Below are positions 62,867 to 64,000 of a stretch of DNA of 64,000 nucleotides, piece after piece. Location: positions 3,844,001 to 3,908,000 of the forward strand of contig OZ241182.1 of the NCBI GenBank assembly GCA_965199595.1. Reading direction: 5' to 3'. This DNA comes from JBBROS01 sp965199595. GTDB lineage: Bacteria; Pseudomonadota; Alphaproteobacteria; Acetobacterales; Acetobacteraceae. The position numbers were made by a program, and so were the translations under genes. The notes under the pieces were generated by a model. It worked only from the letters and a program-made list of their open reading frames with translations. It made no database searches and was not told the DNA's origin. Numbering within the stretch: position 1 is the first letter of the stretch; each line of letters opens with the position of its first letter.

Positions 62867-63880
62867 TCAATCCACCATCTCGTCTGCACCGGCTTCACCG
62901 ATCTCGATCTCGCCGCTGGCCGCCAGCTGCTTGGCCTGCACCACGATCGCCGCCTGCGCGTCATCCACGTCGCGCAGCTTCACGGGGCCCAGCCCGGCAA
63001 TCTCGTCCTGCAACATGCGGGCGGCCCGCTCGCTCAGGTTGCCGAAGAACAGGTTGCGCACCGCCTCCGAACCGCCCTTCAGCGCCAATGGCAGCTTGTC
63101 CTTCGGCACCGTGCGCAGCAGCACCTGGATGTGCGGTGCGGAAAGCCGGCGCAGGTCCTCGAAGGTGAACATCAACGCCTTGATCCGCTCCGCCGCCTCG
63201 CGGTTGCGTTCCTCCAGTGCGGAAACGAACCGGGTCTCGGTCTGGCGGTCCAGCCCGTTGAAGATCTCGGCCATCATCTCATGGCTGTCGCGGCGGCTGG
63301 TGCGGGCCAGGTTGGACATGAACTCGGACCGCAGCGTGCGCTCCACCCCATCCAGCACCTCGCGCTGCACGCTCTCCATCCGCAGCATGCGCATCACCAC
63401 CTCGATGGCGAAGTTGTCGGGCAGCAGGCTCAGCACCCGCCCGGCATGGTCCGGCTTCACCTTGGACAGCACGACCGCAACCGTCTGCGGATATTCGTTC
63501 TTGAGGTAGTTCGCGAGCACCGCCTCGTTCACGTTGCCCAGCTTGTCCCACATCGTGCGGCCGGCCGGGCCACGGATCTCGTCCATGATCTGCGCCGCAC
63601 GGTCCTTCGGCAGCGCGGAGAGCAGCAGCCGCTCCGTCGTCTCGAAGCTGCCGATCAGGCCGCCCTGGCTGCCGATGGTGCGGATGAATTCGCTGCACAG
63701 GCCTTCCACCATGCTCGCCTGAACCGGGCCGAGCTGGGCGATGGCATAGGACACGTCCTTGATCTCGTCCTCGTGCATCATGCCGAACAGCTTGGCGCTC
63801 TGCTCGGGCCCGATGGCGAGCATCAGCACCGCGGCCTTCTCACGCCCGCTCATCCGGCCTGACTCGGATTTCACGGCCAT
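62867..63880 (-). CDS. fliG: Flagellar motor switch protein FliG
   Basis: This 337-residue rotor protein transmits torque from the stators. It has MSGREKAAVLMLAIGPEQSA, LKNEYPQTVAVVLSKVKPDH, the EHPQ-equivalent NEYPQ motif, MMAEIFNGLDRQTE and the charged torque helix with LMFTFEDLRRLSAPHIQVLL, ending VNLRDVDDAQ-like text (KLRDVDDAQAAIVV). The ATG at 63880 overlaps the stop of fliF (TGATG), so the two are translated together, as suits proteins of one ring. Confidence 0.95.
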   Translation of the reverse strand: MAVKSESGRMSGREKAAVLMLAIGPEQSAKLFGMMHEDEIKDVSYAIAQLGPVQASMVEGLCSEFIRTIGSQGGLIGSFETTERLLLSALPKDRAAQIMDEIRGPAGRTMWDKLGNVNEAVLANYLKNEYPQTVAVVLSKVKPDHAGRVLSLLPDNFAIEVVMRMLRMESVQREVLDGVERTLRSEFMSNLARTSRRDSHEMMAEIFNGLDRQTETRFVSALEERNREAAERIKALMFTFEDLRRLSAPHIQVLLRTVPKDKLPLALKGGSEAVRNLFFGNLSERAARMLQDEIAGLGPVKLRDVDDAQAAIVVQAKQLAASGEIEIGEAGADEMVD

Positions 63881-64000
63881 CAGCGATCGCCTTCCGTTGC
63901 GATCCAGCCACGCAGCATGGCAAGGCTTGCCTCCGGGTGGCGCTCCACCAGTTCCGTCACCTGGAGGATGGAGGCGGCACGCAGCTCCCCCTCAACATTG
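63880..64000 (-). CDS. fliF: Flagellar M-ring protein FliF, C-terminal end only
   Basis: Only the last 39 residues lie in the window: the reading frame ends VTELVERHPEASLAMLRGW then IATEGDR and a TGA that overlaps the fliG ATG. This is the C-terminal FliG-binding tail of FliF (the LRGWI motif). The rest of the gene lies beyond the window edge. Confidence 0.8.
   Translation of the reverse strand, partial: NVEGELRAASILQVTELVERHPEASLAMLRGWIATEGDR

Overview
The window is about 70% GC and very densely packed. Start and stop codons overlap at most operon junctions (ATGA, TGATG, GTGA, TTGA). The gene content is alphaproteobacterial and most resembles free-living Acetobacteraceae (Roseomonas-like): a three-gene proton-translocating transhydrogenase, a fliF-fliG-fliH-fliN-flbD-flhA flagellar block, TRAP and sugar ABC importers, an AtuA-type protein, an IlvD/Edd sugar-acid dehydratase and an MsrP-type molybdoenzyme. 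The family assignment is inference from gene content and composition. I see no rRNA, tRNA, CRISPR array or prophage.

Layout. 1-3.1 kb: proB, then two overlapping RadC-family genes, one with a ruined and one with an intact metal site. 3.1-6.6 kb (minus): an RraA-like aldolase coupled to an IlvD/Edd dehydratase, and a Nei/Fpg-type DNA glycosylase. 6.7-19.1 kb: a surface-polysaccharide locus with a GT2 enzyme, a 1398-residue methyltransferase/GT2/GT4 fusion, a GT4 enzyme and a methyltransferase on the plus strand, facing two tandem acyltransferase-3 membrane proteins and a polytopic membrane protein on the minus strand. 19.4-24.4 kb: two envelope proteins and gyrB. 24.6-27.8 kb: a dispersed 103-bp repeat, then a class III aminotransferase overlapping an NTF2-flavin monooxygenase fusion. 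27.8-29.5 kb: a single-domain response regulator divergent from a LOV-domain histidine kinase, which is a probable blue-light two-component pair. 29.5-38 kb: mobA, a minus-strand operon for a sugar ABC importer with a b561-like cytochrome and a lactonase, and an AtuA pair. 38-43 kb: a small exported protein, a circularly permuted ATP-grasp/alpha-E pair, MsrP with a small membrane protein, and a NUDIX hydrolase. 43-48 kb: MetN and a DapA-family enzyme, divergent from a TRAP transporter. 48-52.8 kb: an esterase-like lipoprotein and a 1252-residue WbsX/GT4/GT2 fusion. 52.8-54.9 kb: an IS1182-family element inserted into a second copy of the 103-bp repeat. 54.9-58.5 kb: pntAA-pntAB-pntB and an alkyladenine DNA glycosylase. 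58.5-64 kb (minus): flagellar genes, with fliF cut by the window edge.

How the parts connect. The two giant glycosyltransferases, 40 kb apart, share the same roughly 37-residue repeat, so they probably serve related surface-glycan pathways. The flavin, LOV, MsrP/MobA and transhydrogenase genes are consistent with an aerobic, redox-active, possibly light-responsive bacterium. The best candidates for something new are the paired MPN-minus/MPN-plus RadC proteins, the giant repeat-linked glycosyltransferases, the acyltransferase pair in which one partner has lost the catalytic histidine, and the LOV kinase with its divergent receiver. The 103-bp two-hairpin repeat is also notable because its intact copy dates and delimits the IS insertion in the other copy.
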